Source: Massilia agrisoli (GTDB lineage: Bacteria; Pseudomonadota; Gammaproteobacteria; Burkholderiales; Burkholderiaceae_D). From it: a stretch of DNA of 64,000 bases. Made by a program: the position numbers and the translations under genes. Shown piece after piece: positions 1 through 11,824 of the stretch; the first letter of the stretch is position 1, and each line of letters begins with the position of its first letter. The stretch covers positions 124,001 through 188,000 of the forward strand of contig NZ_JAJHPV010000014.1 of NCBI RefSeq assembly GCF_020831365.1, read 5' to 3'. The notes beneath the pieces are model-generated. The model had not been told where the DNA came from. It saw only the letters and a list, made by a program, of their open reading frames with translations, and searched no databases.

Positions 1-369
1 GACTTCCGCCTGAAGCAGCTGTTGCGCGATGCCGCAGCGCCAGCGCCGATCAGGATTGATGTCTCGGAAACCGATAAGGCCTACACGGTGAAGGCGGAAA
101 TGCCGGGCGTGAACAAGGAAGATATCAACGTCAATCTTGATGGCAATCGGGTGTCGATCGCAGTGGAAACCAAACGCGAAGCGGAAAAAAAGGACGGATC
201 GAATGTCGTGCGCGCGGAACGCTATGTTGGCAAGAGCTTCCGCAGCTTTACCCTTGACCATGAAGTCGATAATGCCGCTTCGCAAGCTACCTACCGCGAC
301 GGGGTGCTTGAACTGATTTTAGCCAAGCGTCCCAACGGGAAAAGCAGCGAAAAGCTCACCATTAGTTGA
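1..369 (+). CDS. Hsp20/alpha-crystallin small heat-shock protein (5' end outside window)
   Basis: The reading frame is open from base 1, so the true start lies upstream; the first possible in-window start is TTG at 22. The visible 122 residues form an alpha-crystallin domain, with the typical AEMPGVNKEDI segment, an amphipathic beta sandwich and the closing YRDGVLELILAKR strand, ending in a short LTIS tail that resembles the I-x-I oligomerisation motif. Family members are ATP-independent holdases that bind unfolding cytoplasmic proteins. The length fits a standard ~140-150 aa protein with only the N-terminal arm missing. An FNR-type regulator follows on the same strand after a 176-bp gap, so separate transcription is likely. 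Confidence 0.9.
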   Translation, partial: DFRLKQLLRDAAAPAPIRIDVSETDKAYTVKAEMPGVNKEDINVNLDGNRVSIAVETKREAEKKDGSNVVRAERYVGKSFRSFTLDHEVDNAASQATYRDGVLELILAKRPNGKSSEKLTIS

Positions 370-545
370 CCATCATCGCGCGATTCCCGGGCCCGCGTTC
401 TCGCGGCACGGCTCCCGACGGGCATCCGCCAAGCGCGCACACGAGAACGCATCCCGGCGCGCGCGCTTCAACAACAGGTCGAAATATTCATTGCGGCTAC
501 GATCGCATCGGCCTAGACTAAAGGTTCGCCACCGGGAGCCAACCA

Positions 546-1376
546 ATGTCCTCAACATTTGCGATAACTCCCGCGCTTCCAGGTTTCCGATCCGCGCGTA
601 CCGCGTGCGCACCATGTTGGCTCAATGCGCAATGCCTGTCGGAGGGATTAAGCGATGGCGAAAACCGTCTGCTCGCCAGAATCATCAGCTACCGGCGCCT
701 TGCTCGCGATGAGTCACTGTTTTGCATGGAAGAACCTTTTGCAAATCTGTTTGTGGTGCGTTTCGGCCAGTTCAAAACCTTCAGCCTCAACCTAAGTGGC
801 GAGCAGCAAGTTGTCGGGTTTCAGATGACGGGCGACATGATGGGGATGGATGCCATCGGGACACAGTACCATCAAAGTGCCGCCATCGCCCTTGAAGATA
901 GCGAAGTATGCGTGCTTCCCTTCGCGCGGCTTGAGACCTTGTTAGCAGAGCTCCCAACATTGCAGCGGCATTTCCATCGGCTCATGAGCCATGAGATCAA
1001 TCGCGAACAGAGCGCGATGCTGTCGCTGCAGAGCATGCGGGCGGAGCAGCGGTTCGCCATTTTCCTGCTGAGCCTGTCGGCGCGCTACGCCGCGCGGGGC
1101 TACTCCCCAAGCCGTTTTCAGCTACGCATGTCGCGAAAGGACATTGGGAACTACCTCGGCCTGACAGTCGAAAGCGTCAGCCGAGTGATACTGCGGCTGA
1201 ACCAGAAAGGCTGGTTGCGTGTGGTGCGGCGGGAAGTCGAGATTCTCGACTTCGTTAGTGTCGAATCGCTTGCCAAAGGACTGACTCGCGCGGAGGCAAT
1301 TGGCAGCTGCCGCCTTCAAGCAGAGCATCACGCGGCGCTGGCGATGCACTTCGATCTCGTCTCATGCCTGCACTAA
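546..1376 (+). CDS. FNR/ANR-type oxygen-sensing transcription regulator, copy 1
   Basis: A 276-residue Crp/Fnr-family regulator. The N-terminus has cysteines C21, C24 and C30 in a CX2CX5C pattern, with a fourth at C122 in the DSEVC segment. This is the full ligand set for an oxygen-labile [4Fe-4S] cluster. A cyclic-nucleotide-like beta roll follows, then a long dimer helix and a C-terminal winged helix whose recognition helix reads LGLTVESVSRV. The E-x-x-S-R signature there reads TTGAT half-sites in this family. GGGAG lies 7 nt before the ATG. A second FNR at 42265-43029 has the same cluster ligands. The residues after the DNA-binding domain diverge from the other copy. No FNR box is visible upstream. 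Confidence 0.93.
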   Translation: MSSTFAITPALPGFRSARTACAPCWLNAQCLSEGLSDGENRLLARIISYRRLARDESLFCMEEPFANLFVVRFGQFKTFSLNLSGEQQVVGFQMTGDMMGMDAIGTQYHQSAAIALEDSEVCVLPFARLETLLAELPTLQRHFHRLMSHEINREQSAMLSLQSMRAEQRFAIFLLSLSARYAARGYSPSRFQLRMSRKDIGNYLGLTVESVSRVILRLNQKGWLRVVRREVEILDFVSVESLAKGLTRAEAIGSCRLQAEHHAALAMHFDLVSCLH

Positions 1377-1524
1377 GCTCGTCAAGTCAAGGCAGTGACA
1401 ATCCAGCATTCGCCGGTTATGGTGGATGGTCTCATGGCGCGCAGTGACGCGGCGCCGCCCGGAGTTGTCCCGCGCGGCACGTCATCGGACAGCGCGTCGG
1501 CGCGTTCTGCTACCGGGGGGCACA

Positions 1525-2112
1525 ATGAATGAAAAGTTACACGAGCTGTTGTCCAGGATGAGTGCGCTTGAGGACGAACTGGCAATTGCGCTTCATGACC
1601 AGGAAAGCCGGATGTTTTTTAAAATTAGGGGCAAGCGCATCGAGTTCGATTCGGCAGTGCGGCAAGAGCATCAGCGTCTCAAGACCGGTTTTTTTCATTG
1701 GTTGACCGCTTCCCGTCCCCAGAATTTGCTTACCGGGCCGATCATCTACGCCATGATTTTTCCGCTCGCCTTGATTGATTTGAGCATCAGCTGTTACCAG
1801 GCACTGTGCTTTCCCATCTATCGAATCGCAAAAGTGCGGCGCGCCGACTACATCGTGCTCGATCGCCAGTATCTCGACTATTTGAACCGGTTTGAGAAAT
1901 TTCATTGCACATACTGTGCGTACGCTGCGGGCCTGATCGCTTACTGCACGGAGATCGTTGCGCGAACCGAACAGTATTTCTGTCCGATCAAGCATGCGCG
2001 GAAAATGCTGGGTAATCATGCACGCTATGCCCAATTCCTCGACTACGGTGACGCCCTCGATTATGAAGCCAGGCTGGAGCAGTTCCGGCTCGCGCTGGCC
2101 AAGAAAGAATGA
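1525..2112 (+). CDS. Conserved-looking hypothetical protein with hydrophobic centre and paired cysteines
   Basis: A protein of 195 residues not assigned to a named family. The start is set at the ATG preceded by a G-rich stretch 4-9 nt upstream; a frame-open extension to 1426 lacks a ribosome site and is arginine-rich, unlike the rest. The N-terminus is a charged helix, the middle (about residues 60-100) is hydrophobic and could be one or two membrane segments, and the C-terminal half has a cluster of cysteines (FHCTYCAYAAG, then LIAYCTEI and QYFCPIKHA). These cysteines could bind metal, but there is no direct evidence. It is convergent with the downstream PilZ gene, with a 33-bp gap. Confidence 0.75.
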   Translation: MNEKLHELLSRMSALEDELAIALHDQESRMFFKIRGKRIEFDSAVRQEHQRLKTGFFHWLTASRPQNLLTGPIIYAMIFPLALIDLSISCYQALCFPIYRIAKVRRADYIVLDRQYLDYLNRFEKFHCTYCAYAAGLIAYCTEIVARTEQYFCPIKHARKMLGNHARYAQFLDYGDALDYEARLEQFRLALAKKE

Positions 2113-2145
2113 ACCGGGGGCGCGGGCATTCTTTCGGAGCCTGGA

Positions 2146-3042
2146 CTAGGCTTCCGCCAGCTGCTCGTAAAGAAACGCTTTCAATGCAGCCGACACCGAC
2201 TCGGCCGTCGTGTCCGAGAACTCGACGCCATAGCGCATCTGCTCCGACAGCTTTCCCTTGACGCTGCGAATCACGCAAGGCACGGAGAGCATCTGGGTTG
2301 CGTCGGCAAGCCGGGCCTGGAAGGTGATGGTCAGGGGCGACCCGGCCTGGCCAAGAAGCAGCCCGGTTTCCAGCGCGCAGCCGGAATCGGACAGGTTGGT
2401 GATCAAAGCTGGAAGCGCAGCGCCCTTGTCCAGCGTAATCGATGCCGGAATGCGCGCATTTACGCGCAAGGCCTGGCGGAACACCTTGGTCACCACCTTC
2501 TGCGGATAGCGCAGGAACAGGTGGCCGTTTGGCACCGCCGCGTAGCGCAGTAAGGTGGTCTTGAACATGCACAAGGTGCGGCCGAACAGCACCTGCACGG
2601 TAATCGGCATGCCTTCGAAATTCTTCCACTTGTTGTCGTCGCCCAGCCCAAGTGCCGGGGCCGATACGATCACCGACGACATGCCGATGCGGCCGTAGAA
2701 GTCGGCGTTGACGGTGCGAGGCTCGGTCTCGGCCGGCAGCTTGAAGGTGAGCACCACCGTTTCGGCGTTCTGCCGGAAGTACTTCAGCGGATCATTCGCG
2801 CGCGACGCGATCCTGGCGCTGAGTTCCTCGGAATCCATCTCGATCGAAGGCCGGCCCCGATCCGTTGCGGTACCAATGCGCACCGGCGTGGCCATCAGGA
2901 GCCGTTCCTGCACCAACTCGTCGGCAACCATGAAACCTGACGGCGCCAGCAGGTCTCCGGACGCGAGGAAAATCGGCCAGGGCAGGGCTGTGCCGACCGG
3001 AATGTCACTAGCGAATAGATAGACCAACTGTGTCGATGCCAT
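2146..3042 (-). CDS. YcgR-like PilZ-domain protein (c-di-GMP receptor)
   Basis: A 298-residue protein with an N-terminal YcgR-N-like beta domain and a C-terminal PilZ domain. The PilZ c-di-GMP signature is present: RQALR (R-x3-R) followed about 25 residues later by NLSDSG (N-x-S-x2-G). Proteins of this build act as flagellar brakes or adjust surface-polymer synthesis when c-di-GMP rises. The start is placed at the internal ATG (MASTQLV), because the longer form starting at 3087 has no ribosome site. No flagellar gene is adjacent, so the target is unknown. Two GGDEF proteins in this window could supply its ligand. Confidence 0.85.
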   Translation of the reverse strand: MASTQLVYLFASDIPVGTALPWPIFLASGDLLAPSGFMVADELVQERLLMATPVRIGTATDRGRPSIEMDSEELSARIASRANDPLKYFRQNAETVVLTFKLPAETEPRTVNADFYGRIGMSSVIVSAPALGLGDDNKWKNFEGMPITVQVLFGRTLCMFKTTLLRYAAVPNGHLFLRYPQKVVTKVFRQALRVNARIPASITLDKGAALPALITNLSDSGCALETGLLLGQAGSPLTITFQARLADATQMLSVPCVIRSVKGKLSEQMRYGVEFSDTTAESVSAALKAFLYEQLAEA

Positions 3043-3423
3043 TGCTGTGCCGCCAATTGTCAGGGAGGCGCGAATGTTACAGAACATTTGGCATTAGTGC
3101 AACATTTTCGCCTTTCAGCAGCAGTGCGGTAGTGCGCACTTTTTAACGTTTCGGGAGTTATTGTCTATATACAGACATTTTAGTGTTTCGCGCCACAAGG
3201 CGAAACACGGATGCCCTCGCGGGTTCGAGGTCGTGCCAGCCGGGGCAAGAAGTGGCGTCATAGGGAGCGGCATTACTGCTGAGAAAACTCTCTTTTGTTT
3301 TTGCCAAATTTATATCAATCCGATATCAATAGAGAAGGGAAATCGAATTTGTGACGTCATATTCCAGTCATGCATAGTTGACAGAATTCACCTGTAATTC
3401 TTTTCAACTTGACTGAGGAAATC
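3043..3423. other. Divergent intergenic region with three short dyads
   Basis: This 381-bp gap separates the PilZ gene from the exported PHP-domain gene and is more AT-rich than its surroundings. It contains AGTGCG/CGCACT with a 6-nt loop followed by a T run (3123-3144), TGTCT/AGACA around ATATAC (3162-3177), and a perfect 9-bp dyad GTGTTTCGC/GCGAAACAC with an 8-nt spacer (3183-3208). No coding sequence is convincing. The dyads could be operators or leader structures for the downstream gene; no known riboswitch consensus was recognised. Confidence 0.5.
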
Positions 3424-6213
3424 ATGCAGCGCGCAAAAACAAAAAAAATCATTCCACGGCTTGCTCTCCTGTTGGCGTTTTCGGCCAGCGCTGCTGGCCT
3501 CGCGTCCGAGATCGATCACCGTGAATTCGAAGCCACCTTGCATGTTCCGTACAAGGCTGAGCTGGCCGGCAACGGCGACACCGAGGCGCGCACCTTCACG
3601 CTGGCGTTCGATTATCCCTTCGTCGAGCGGGCCCAGGATGTCAGCTGGCGCGTTGAACTGCTGAGCCCGAATGGCGACGTGGTCCAGCGCTGGCACGGTG
3701 TCGAGCGAATGTTCACGAAGGGCGTGGATGTGCGCGTGCGCTGGGATGGGCGCAGCGGCTCAGCCCCGGTGGCTGACGGCGTCTACCAGGTGCGCATGCA
3801 GGCGCTGTCGCGCGACGCGGCCGGCGACGGCAAGGGCAAGCTTCCCGATGCGTCCGAATACGCGGTGGACCAGGCGCTGGCGGCAAGCGCCGACGAGCTG
3901 AAAGAGCAATCGTGGGAGATCCTGGTCGGCAAGGCGGCTGCACCGGCAATGCCAGCGTTCAAGGCGATGGACACAGGTCCTGCTTCGGCAGCGGCCCAGG
4001 CCAAGGCCAAGGGCGGCAAGGGCAAGGAGCCGCTGCCGGGAATGATGTCCGCGCCCGCCACGGCGTCGCTGCCGTACACGGTGTATTTCGCCAACCTGCA
4101 CAGCCAGACCAATCACAGCGACGGCGGCGGCGCGCTGAGCACCTGTACCGGCTCGCAGGGCGCCCAGGCTGGCGCGTTTGGACCCACCGATGCCTTTGCC
4201 TACGCACGCGGGCGCGGCCTCGATATCCTGATGACGTCCGAGCACAACCATTATTACGACGGCTCCTCGGGCACCAACTCCTCCGCCAGTCCGGCTACCG
4301 CGATTGCCCTGTACCAGGCCGGCCTGTCGGCGGCGGCCAACTACAACGCCGCCAACCCGAACTTCCTTGGCGTGTACGGGCTGGAGTGGGGCGTGATCAG
4401 CAATGGCGGACACCTGAATATCCTGAACAGCCCTGAATTGCTCGCGTGGGAATACAACAGCAGCGGCCAGCTGCTCGGCGATACCCTGACCGCCAAGAAC
4501 GATTACGCGAGCCTGTACACGCTGATGCGCCAGCGCGGCTGGGTCGGCCAGTTCAACCATCCGGAAGGCACCGGCCAGTTCCTCGTCAATGGCGTACCGC
4601 TTGGCTACACGCCCGATGGCGACGAAGCGATGGTGTTGTGCGAGGTGCTGAACACGTCGGCCTTCTCGACCAATACCACCGAAAGCGAAACCGGCCGCAG
4701 CACCTATGAGGGCGCCTGCAAGAAGGCGCTCGAGGCCGGTTTCCATATCGCCTTCAGCACCAACCAGGACAACCATTGCGCGAACTGGGGCGCGTCCTAC
4801 ACCAACCGCACCGGCGTCTTGATCCCAAGCGGCACGCCACTGACCCAGGCCAGCTTCATTGACGCGCTCAAGGCGCGCCGCGTGTTCGCCACGATGGACA
4901 AGAACTCGCAACTGGTGCTGACCGCCAACGGCCAGGTGATGGGTTCGCGCTTTACCAACAGCGGCCCGCTGAACCTGGTGGCCAACTACGCCAACACGGC
5001 AGGGCAAAGCGCGTCGACCGTCATCATCTATGAGGGGGTACCGGGCCGCAATGGCACCGTCACCCAGTTGTCGACCACGGCCAACACCACCATTACCCCA
5101 TCCGTTGGCGAGCACTTCTATTACGCCAAGATTACCCAGGGCGACGGCAAGATCATCTGGTCAGCGCCGATCTGGGTGACCCAGACCAACTCCAGCGACA
5201 CCACGCCGCCGGGCGTCACCGCGTCCGAGTCCGGCAGCAGCGGCACCATCACCCTGGGCGCGAACGCCAGCGACAACGTCGGCGTCACCCTGGTCGAGTT
5301 CTACATCGACAATGTGCTCAAGGCCAGCAGCAACATCGCCCCTTACTCGGCAAGCATCAACTCGACCACACTGGCCAACGGCACCCATAGCCTGGTCGCG
5401 AAAGCCTACGACGCCGCCGGCAATGTCGGCACGTCGGCGCCGGTCAGCTTCAGCGTCAGCAACAGCAGCGGCGACACGGTCGCGCCGACCGTCACCGCCA
5501 GCGAAAGCGGCAGCAGCGGCACGATTACCTTGTCGGCGTCGGCCAGCGATAACGTCGGCGTCAGCAAGGTCGAGTTCTACGTCGACGGTGCGCTGAAAGG
5601 TTCGGACACCAGTTCGCCGTACGCGATGACCTTGAATTCGACCACCTTGTCCAACGGCGCCCACACGTTGACGGCCAAGGCGTTCGATGCAGCAGGCAAC
5701 AGCACGACTTCGGCGCCTGTCAACTTCAGCATCAGCAACGCCACCTCCCAGCAGTTGATCCTTAACAGCGGTTTCGAATCGGGCGCCGCGTCATGGACGG
5801 CAACGAGCGGCGTGATCACGTCGGATGCGTCGCAGCCTGCCTACAGCGGCAGCTGGAAAGCGTGGATGAACGGCTACGGGGCCACGCATACCGATACCCT
5901 GTACCAGCAGGTGGCGATCCCGTCGAGCGCTTCGAGCGCGACCCTGAAGTTCTGGCTCAAGGTCGATTCGAGCGAAACCACCACGACAACCGCCTACGAC
6001 ACCCTGAAGGTCCAGGTCCGTAACAGCAGCAACACCGTGCTTGCCACCCTGGCCACGTACAGCAACCTGAACAAGGGAAGCAGTTTCGTGCAGCGCAGTT
6101 TCGACCTCTCGGCGTACAAGGGCCAGACGGTGCGCATCTATTTCCTCGGTGTCGAAGGTTCGACTGTGCAAACCTCGTTCGTCATCGACGAAGTAACCGT
6201 TACCGCGCAGTAA
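3424..6213 (+). CDS. Secreted PHP/CehA-type metallohydrolase with two Ig-like repeats and a C-terminal carbohydrate-binding-like domain
   Basis: A 929-residue exported protein. The start is the ATG 4 nt after GAGGAA, followed by a basic signal peptide (LALLLAFSASAAGLAS). After an N-terminal beta domain, a PHP metal-binding domain carries NLHSQTNHSDGGG (H226, H231, D233), TSEHNH (H274) and FNHPEG (H379), in the order expected of a CehA/McbA-like phosphoesterase. Two 92-residue Ig-like repeats begin at D592 and D684. The last ~150 residues (NSGFESGAASW onward) look like a jelly-roll carbohydrate-binding module. The enzyme probably acts outside the cytoplasm on a phosphoester or polysaccharide-linked substrate, which is not known. 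An intrinsic terminator follows within 30 bp. Confidence 0.85.
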   Translation: MQRAKTKKIIPRLALLLAFSASAAGLASEIDHREFEATLHVPYKAELAGNGDTEARTFTLAFDYPFVERAQDVSWRVELLSPNGDVVQRWHGVERMFTKGVDVRVRWDGRSGSAPVADGVYQVRMQALSRDAAGDGKGKLPDASEYAVDQALAASADELKEQSWEILVGKAAAPAMPAFKAMDTGPASAAAQAKAKGGKGKEPLPGMMSAPATASLPYTVYFANLHSQTNHSDGGGALSTCTGSQGAQAGAFGPTDAFAYARGRGLDILMTSEHNHYYDGSSGTNSSASPATAIALYQAGLSAAANYNAANPNFLGVYGLEWGVISNGGHLNILNSPELLAWEYNSSGQLLGDTLTAKNDYASLYTLMRQRGWVGQFNHPEGTGQFLVNGVPLGYTPDGDEAMVLCEVLNTSAFSTNTTESETGRSTYEGACKKALEAGFHIAFSTNQDNHCANWGASYTNRTGVLIPSGTPLTQASFIDALKARRVFATMDKNSQLVLTANGQVMGSRFTNSGPLNLVANYANTAGQSASTVIIYEGVPGRNGTVTQLSTTANTTITPSVGEHFYYAKITQGDGKIIWSAPIWVTQTNSSDTTPPGVTASESGSSGTITLGANASDNVGVTLVEFYIDNVLKASSNIAPYSASINSTTLANGTHSLVAKAYDAAGNVGTSAPVSFSVSNSSGDTVAPTVTASESGSSGTITLSASASDNVGVSKVEFYVDGALKGSDTSSPYAMTLNSTTLSNGAHTLTAKAFDAAGNSTTSAPVNFSISNATSQQLILNSGFESGAASWTATSGVITSDASQPAYSGSWKAWMNGYGATHTDTLYQQVAIPSSASSATLKFWLKVDSSETTTTTAYDTLKVQVRNSSNTVLATLATYSNLNKGSSFVQRSFDLSAYKGQTVRIYFLGVEGSTVQTSFVIDEVTVTAQ
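5197..5748 (+). repeat. Tandem 276-bp in-frame repeat encoding two Ig-like domains
   Basis: Two adjacent 92-codon units (5197-5472 and 5473-5748) encode closely matching Ig-like domains. Shared blocks include TASESGSSGTITL, ASDNVGV and KAYDAAGN/KAFDAAGN. Such domains act as spacers in exported proteins. Confidence 0.85.
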
Positions 6214-6242
6214 GCATGGCGCCGCGTATGTACGCACAAAAG

Positions 6243-6265
6243 ACCCGCTCCGGCGGGTTTTTCTT
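6243..6265 (+). terminator. Rho-independent terminator
   Basis: A perfect 6-bp stem ACCCGC/GCGGGT with a 4-nt loop is followed by a T-rich tail, 30 bp after the stop codon of the PHP-domain gene. Confidence 0.85.
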
Positions 6266-6363
6266 TGTATGCATCGGCAAACGCTCGATTTCCGTTCCCG
6301 TACGGAAGTAGAATGTGGAGCGGCAAGTATTGCCGCCATAAGAAAACGAGTTTAGGGAGCCAT

Positions 6364-9660
<3,297 letters not shown>

Positions 9661-9679
9661 CAGCATGCCTTAGTCATGC

Positions 9680-9722
9680 AACGGCCCGGAACGAGTTGCT
9701 CGTCCGGGCCGTTTTGTTTTTC
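9680..9722 (+). terminator. Strong Rho-independent terminator
   Basis: Arms AACGGCCCGG and CCGGGCCGTT extend through ACGAG/CTCGT with a single bulged A, giving a 15-bp stem. A TTTTGTTTTT tail follows. It lies 20 bp after the propeller-amidohydrolase gene. Confidence 0.93.
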
Positions 9723-9731
9723 CGCCTGCCT

Positions 9732-9838
9732 CGTCGTTCCCGCGCAGGCGGGAACCCATAACCCGCATGAGCCGGTGATATCTCTGGCGTTGCCGCTGAG
9801 TGTATGGGTTATAGGTTCCCGCCTTCGCGGGAACGACG
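9732..9838. repeat. dRS3/REP-like intergenic repeat, inverted pair (locus A)
   Basis: Two inverted copies of a ~30-nt unit with core GTTCCCGCG...GGCGGGAAC face each other across a 44-bp spacer. The left copy is 9732-9763 and the right copy 9808-9838. Each unit is itself a short hairpin. Matching pairs occur at 12768-12867 and 59742-59850. The 318-bp gap 9661-9978 holds only this pair and the terminator. Confidence 0.9.
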
Positions 9839-9978
9839 TTTCCGCAGGGCGACAAAGCGGGCAATATTGTCATTTTCTTTCCGTGCGGGTATCGCCATCC
9901 GTCATTCTCTCCCGTAGTTTCTAGTTTGCGCTGTCCTGTACCTGGCGCCGGGTTCAACAACAAGCGAAGGGGAAGAAT

Positions 9979-11162
9979 ATGCTCGCCATGAACTACCGGG
10001 GACTTACCGCATCCGCGCGGACCATAAACCCGATCCCGTCATCGAACACCCGAACGACGCCATTATCCGCGTCACCAGGTCCTGCATCTGCGGCTCCGAC
10101 CTGCACCTGTACCACGGCCTGATGCCCGACACCCGGGTCGGCAGCACCTTCGGGCATGAATTCACCGGCACCGTCGAAGAAATCGGCCCCGGCGTACAGA
10201 GCCTCAAGGTAGGCGACCAGGTGCTGGTTCCTTTCAATATCTTTTGCGGTGCATGCTTCTTCTGCGAGCGTGAGCTGTACGGCAACTGCCACAACACCAA
10301 CCCTGAAGCCAGTGCCGTCGGCGCCATCTACGGCTACTCGCATACTGCCGGCGGCTATGACGGTGGCCAGGCCGAGTTCGTGCGCGTGCCGATGGCCGAT
10401 GTCGGCCCCACCGTGATCCCGCCCGACATCCACGGCGACGATGCGGTACTGCTCACCGACGCGCTGCCGACCGGCTACCAGGCCGCGGAAATGGGCGACA
10501 TCCAGGAAGGCGACACGGTGGTCGTGTTTGGCGCCGGCCCGGTGGGCATCTTTGCCGCCAAATCAGCGTGGCTGATGGGGGCGGGGCGGGTGATCGTGGT
10601 CGACCATGTCGACTACCGCCTCGAATTCGCCAGGCGCTATGCGCAGTGCGAGGTGGTCAACTTCAAGGACGTGCCGGACATGGCCTTGCATATCAAGAAG
10701 ATGACCGACTGGCTTGGCGCTGACGTGTGCATCGACGCCGTCGGCTGCGAAGCGTCCGGCAGCGCAATGCAGAGCCTGGCGGGCCGCTACATGATGGTCC
10801 AGGCTGGCTCCGCGACCGCGCTGCACTGGGCGATCAACTCGGTGCGCAAGGGTGGCAATGTGTCGATTGTCGGTGTGTACGGCCCGACCTTCAATGCCGT
10901 GCCGATCGGTAACGCCCTGAACAAGGGGCTGACTTTGCGGATGAACCAGGCCAGCGTCAAGCGCCACTTGCCGCGACTGATCGAACACATCCAGGCTGGG
11001 CGCATCGATCCCAAGGCGATCATCACGCATCGCGTACCGCTTGAAGAGGTGGCCGACGCGTACCACATCTTCTCCAGCAAGCTCGATGACTGCATCAAGA
11101 CCATCCTCATTCCGCCGCACGCCCGCGACGCGCGCGCGGTCGCTTCCAGCACCGTGCATTAA
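9979..11162 (+). pseudogene. Zinc-dependent alcohol dehydrogenase with apparent frameshift near the start
   Basis: A medium-chain dehydrogenase of the glutathione-independent formaldehyde dehydrogenase-like group. A good start (ATG 9979, GGGGAAGA upstream) encodes MLAMNYRG, then the frame is lost at a run of four G (9998-10001). Moving by one base restores TYRIRADHKP, the catalytic-zinc segment SCICGSDLH and the rest of the protein to 11162. Without correction, translation could begin only at ATG 10122, removing the catalytic-zinc cysteine. The remainder looks healthy: structural-zinc cysteines in CGACFFCERELYGNC and a Rossmann motif VFGAGPVG. It is either a real 1-nt deletion or a homopolymer sequencing error. 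A small hypothetical gene follows by 9 bp. Confidence 0.8.
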
Positions 11163-11171
11163 GGAGCCGCC

Positions 11172-11696
11172 ATGGAACCAAGAGCCGACCTGACCCAGCA
11201 CCGCGAACAGAATCCCCGCCCGCGGGTGGACGTCACCACCATCCAGGGCTGGGGCGCCGATCTCGACCGCAAAAACCGTCCGGCGGTGCCGATGGAGCAC
11301 ATGCCGCCGCGCCTGCCCCTCCATGGCACGCCCCCGGTGCAGCAGGCGCGCAAGGTGGAAGTGCTGGTGTCGCCCGAGCGGCCGCACGTCACGCCCTTGT
11401 TCGGCACCAGCGCGCCGCCGAAAGGGTTGAGCGGCGCGATCCGGCGTTTCGCCTACAAGCTGACCGAGAGCGATCTCCGCCACTGGCTGCTGCTGCTTGT
11501 CGCAGACCGGGTCAATGTCGTCGAAGGGATCGGCGAGGACCTCGCGCGCGGCAAGATCCCCAATATGTTGTCCGAGATGGGCATCAAGGCCGAGTGGGAG
11601 CATAACCGCGCCGGCCTGGTGAAAAAGGCGGCGCTGGCCGGCGCGGTGGCCGGCCTGGCTTATTACCTGATCGCCAGCCGCAGCAGGCGGCGCTGA
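11172..11696 (+). CDS. Hypothetical protein with proline-rich N-terminus and C-terminal membrane helix
   Basis: A 174-residue protein I do not recognise. The ATG follows AAGGAGCCGCC and lies 9 bp after the dehydrogenase stop, so the two are probably co-transcribed. Residues 1-90 are proline- and arginine-rich and probably disordered. Residues 95-140 form amphipathic helices (ESDLRHWLLLLVADRVNVV). The end, AALAGAVAGLAYYLIASRSRRR cut to its core AGAVAGLAYYLIA, is a single hydrophobic segment with a basic tail, suggesting an inner-membrane anchor with the bulk in the cytoplasm. Confidence 0.75.
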   Translation: MEPRADLTQHREQNPRPRVDVTTIQGWGADLDRKNRPAVPMEHMPPRLPLHGTPPVQQARKVEVLVSPERPHVTPLFGTSAPPKGLSGAIRRFAYKLTESDLRHWLLLLVADRVNVVEGIGEDLARGKIPNMLSEMGIKAEWEHNRAGLVKKAALAGAVAGLAYYLIASRSRRR

Positions 11697-11824
11697 TAGC
11701 CCGGTCTTGGTCCCTTGTCAGTGGCGTCTTACATTCACTCGGCTATTTTCCCGCTACGTGCGTACTCTGCCGTTTTGCATAATCGGGTTCTGTGTCGGTC
11801 AACGGAATGCAGGGGCGGATAAGG

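Noticed and set aside
3162-3177. TGTCT-ATATAC-AGACA considered as a LexA box
   Set aside because: It lacks the CTG-N10-CAG spacing required.
3183-3330. Leader considered as a c-di-GMP or other riboswitch
   Set aside because: The dyads do not match the GEMM consensus or any riboswitch core I know.
9676-9924. Possible small genes in both strands of the gap after the propeller-amidohydrolase
   Set aside because: They are translations of the dispersed repeat pair (VVPAQAGTH-type peptides).
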